Below are positions 56,614-57,314 of a DNA stretch of 57,314 nt, in pieces. Position 1 is the stretch's first letter. Each line of letters begins with the position of its first letter. The position numbers and the translations under genes were made by a program. The notes under the pieces are model-generated. The model had not been told where the DNA came from, searched no databases, and saw nothing but the letters and a program-made list of their open reading frames with translations. The stretch is taken from the NCBI GenBank assembly GCA_947378965.1, contig CANCMG010000014.1, positions 1 through 57,314 on the forward strand. Reading direction: 5' to 3'. The DNA is from Alcaligenaceae bacterium (lineage in GTDB: Bacteria > Pseudomonadota > Gammaproteobacteria > Burkholderiales > Burkholderiaceae_B).

Positions 56614-56915
56614 ATTTCAAGATCCAGTAAAGGCACGTGCTGTTGAGCCCCATACACATCATGGTCGCCTGGAGAGCCCGACACGATGGCGCGTGGCATG
56701 GCAATTTTGATGGCGCGGGCCGCTTGGTATGGCGTCACAATGACTTCAGCCGCCGACACGTTATAGAGTTGTGCTAACGCGGCAGGCTGTAAGGTTGCGG
56801 CGCGCTTGGCGGCCTCAAACGCAGCGTCGGTCGGAAACATCAAATCAAATGATAAGGTTAACGGCCCTGCATTTTTACTGCGTATCACCGTGGCGATGTC
56901 TGTGAGTCTGGGCAC
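56610..56915 (-). CDS. DUF4387 family protein
   Basis: A 101-residue protein: MPRLTDIATVIRSKNAGPLT, LSFDLMFPTDAAFEAAKRAA, YNVSAAEVIVTPYQAARAIK and IAMPRAIVSGSPGDHDVYGA. This matches DUF4387, which is nearly always next to, or fused with, DUF1446 proteins. The start is a GTG at 56915 with GGAG 5 bases upstream. An ATG four bases earlier is out of frame. First gene of the operon; the promoter/operator lies 30-65 bases upstream. Confidence 0.85.
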   Translation of the reverse strand: MPRLTDIATVIRSKNAGPLTLSFDLMFPTDAAFEAAKRAATLQPAALAQLYNVSAAEVIVTPYQAARAIKIAMPRAIVSGSPGDHDVYGAQQHVPLLDLEI

Positions 56916-56946
56916 ACATGCTCCTGTATTATTATTCGGCTTATCG

Positions 56947-56962
56947 ACTTGTTATAACAAGT
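56947..56962. promoter_or_regulatory. 16-bp perfect palindrome, candidate GntR/HutC operator
   Basis: ACTTGTTATAACAAGT is a perfect palindrome, close to the CTTGTATATACAAG-type sites of HutC-family GntR regulators. It covers the -10 region of the predicted operon promoter. A further half-site ACAAGT at 56976-56981 overlaps the -35 box. The GntR/HutC gene at the operon's end is the obvious candidate regulator. Confidence 0.7.
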
Positions 56963-56979
56963 TACCAAAGCCGTGACAA
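56951..56979 (-). promoter_or_regulatory. Promoter of the DUF4387-DUF1446-lyase-TRAP operon
   Basis: On the minus strand TTGTCA (5 of 6), a 17-base spacer and TATAAC (5 of 6) form a good sigma-70 promoter. The expected transcript starts near 56944, about 29 bases before the GTG of the first gene, leaving room for its GGAG ribosome site. The -10 box lies inside the palindromic operator, so repressor binding would block transcription. Confidence 0.6.
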
Positions 56980-57306
56980 GTCAATTATTGATGTCGCTGA
57001 CCCCAGCGAGTCAGATCTTAAAGGTCAAGACGATTAGTGATTGACCGTTCGGTCTGATTCTGTTGAGATAGAGTCGATTCACTGGATAACAATATTGGGC
57101 GCAAGTTTGGCGTAGTGTGTTTAGCCCGAATCATCGGCCTTGTCGCCCCACAGCCCCAGAGACTTCACGGAGATGTTATGAACGCCTCCCTCCCCCCTGG
57201 GGAGTGAGGGTGACAGAAAAGCAGAGAGCCCTCGCTTTACCTAACGGCATCTAAGTGCCAAAGTGGAGTTTCTTAATTCAACCACAAACGGTAATGAGGG
57301 CTCGAT

Positions 57307-57314
57307 ATGAAGAT
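57307..57314 (+). CDS. Possible start of a plus-strand gene cut by the window edge
   Basis: ATGAAGAT at the last bases is preceded by GAGG 7 bases upstream. Only two codons are present, so no product can be named. The ribosome site is part of the inverted repeat 57226-57303. Confidence 0.25.

Larger units (their letters stand above)
56916..57306. other. 391-bp intergenic region at the right edge
   Basis: No intact gene is seen. It contains the promoter and operator of the DUF4387 operon (56947-56981), a C/G-rich small hairpin near 57186-57205, and an 8-bp inverted repeat, GAGCCCTC at 57226-57233 with GAGGGCTC at 57296-57303. The stretch just before 57307 looks like a leader for a plus-strand gene that starts at the window edge. 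Confidence 0.5.

Noticed and set aside
57181-57314. Possible insertion-sequence end at the right edge
   Set aside because: No transposase, no recognisable terminal repeat pair and no target duplication can be seen within the window.

Overview
The window reads as a chromosomal segment of a betaproteobacterium, order Burkholderiales and most likely an Alcaligenaceae-type organism. This rests on the his-tat gene order, two Bug-type (tripartite tricarboxylate) solute receptors, the cox cluster with its DUF2970 and small-assembly-protein genes, a PhaM-like granule protein and a DUF3717 protein. These placements come from remembered family and synteny patterns, not from a search. I see no rRNA, tRNA, CRISPR array, prophage or intact insertion sequence.

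Left part (1-24.3 kb), nearly all on the minus strand. It holds a biosynthetic and envelope block: a tatB fragment, tatA, a HinT-like HIT protein, the histidine genes hisE-I-F-A-H-B-D-G (read hisG to hisE; hisC is absent), murA, a BolA/IbaG-like gene, an ABC-2 exporter pair, and the Mla lipid-transport genes mlaC-A-D-E-F (no mlaB). Next come a Bug receptor, gltD and gltB (glutamate synthase), a transposase-family protein that has lost its catalytic residues, and a YjiK-like protein. A perfect CIRCE operator then precedes rpoH.

Middle part (24.4-41.6 kb). A NUDIX gene diverges from the aa3-type cytochrome c oxidase cluster: coxB with a fused cytochrome c, ctaD, a 39-residue membrane protein, DUF2970, coxC, then SURF1, a thioredoxin-fold assembly protein, ctaA, ctaB/cyoE and SCO. 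The usual cox11 (ctaG) is missing. phaM, a (CAA)15 microsatellite directly in front of glmU, an MFS exporter, a glycosyltransferase, an Lrp regulator and glmS follow. glmS and glmU together supply UDP-GlcNAc, the substrate of the MurA encoded further left.

Right part (41.6-57.3 kb), accessory metabolism. It contains a decayed fragment resembling the C-terminus of an EAL-domain gene, a gamma-glutamyltransferase-family gene, an omega-amino-acid aminotransferase with a divergent MocR regulator and a perfect 12-bp inverted-repeat operator, an Lrp regulator, and a carboxylesterase with a second Bug receptor. The last block is a tightly coupled catabolic operon: DUF4387, DUF1446/AtuA-like, cysteine hydrolase, isocitrate-lyase/PEP-mutase-family lyase, TRAP transporter DctP-Q-M, GntR/HutC regulator. 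Its promoter overlaps a perfect 16-bp palindrome of HutC type. This operon is the best candidate for an undescribed pathway in the window.
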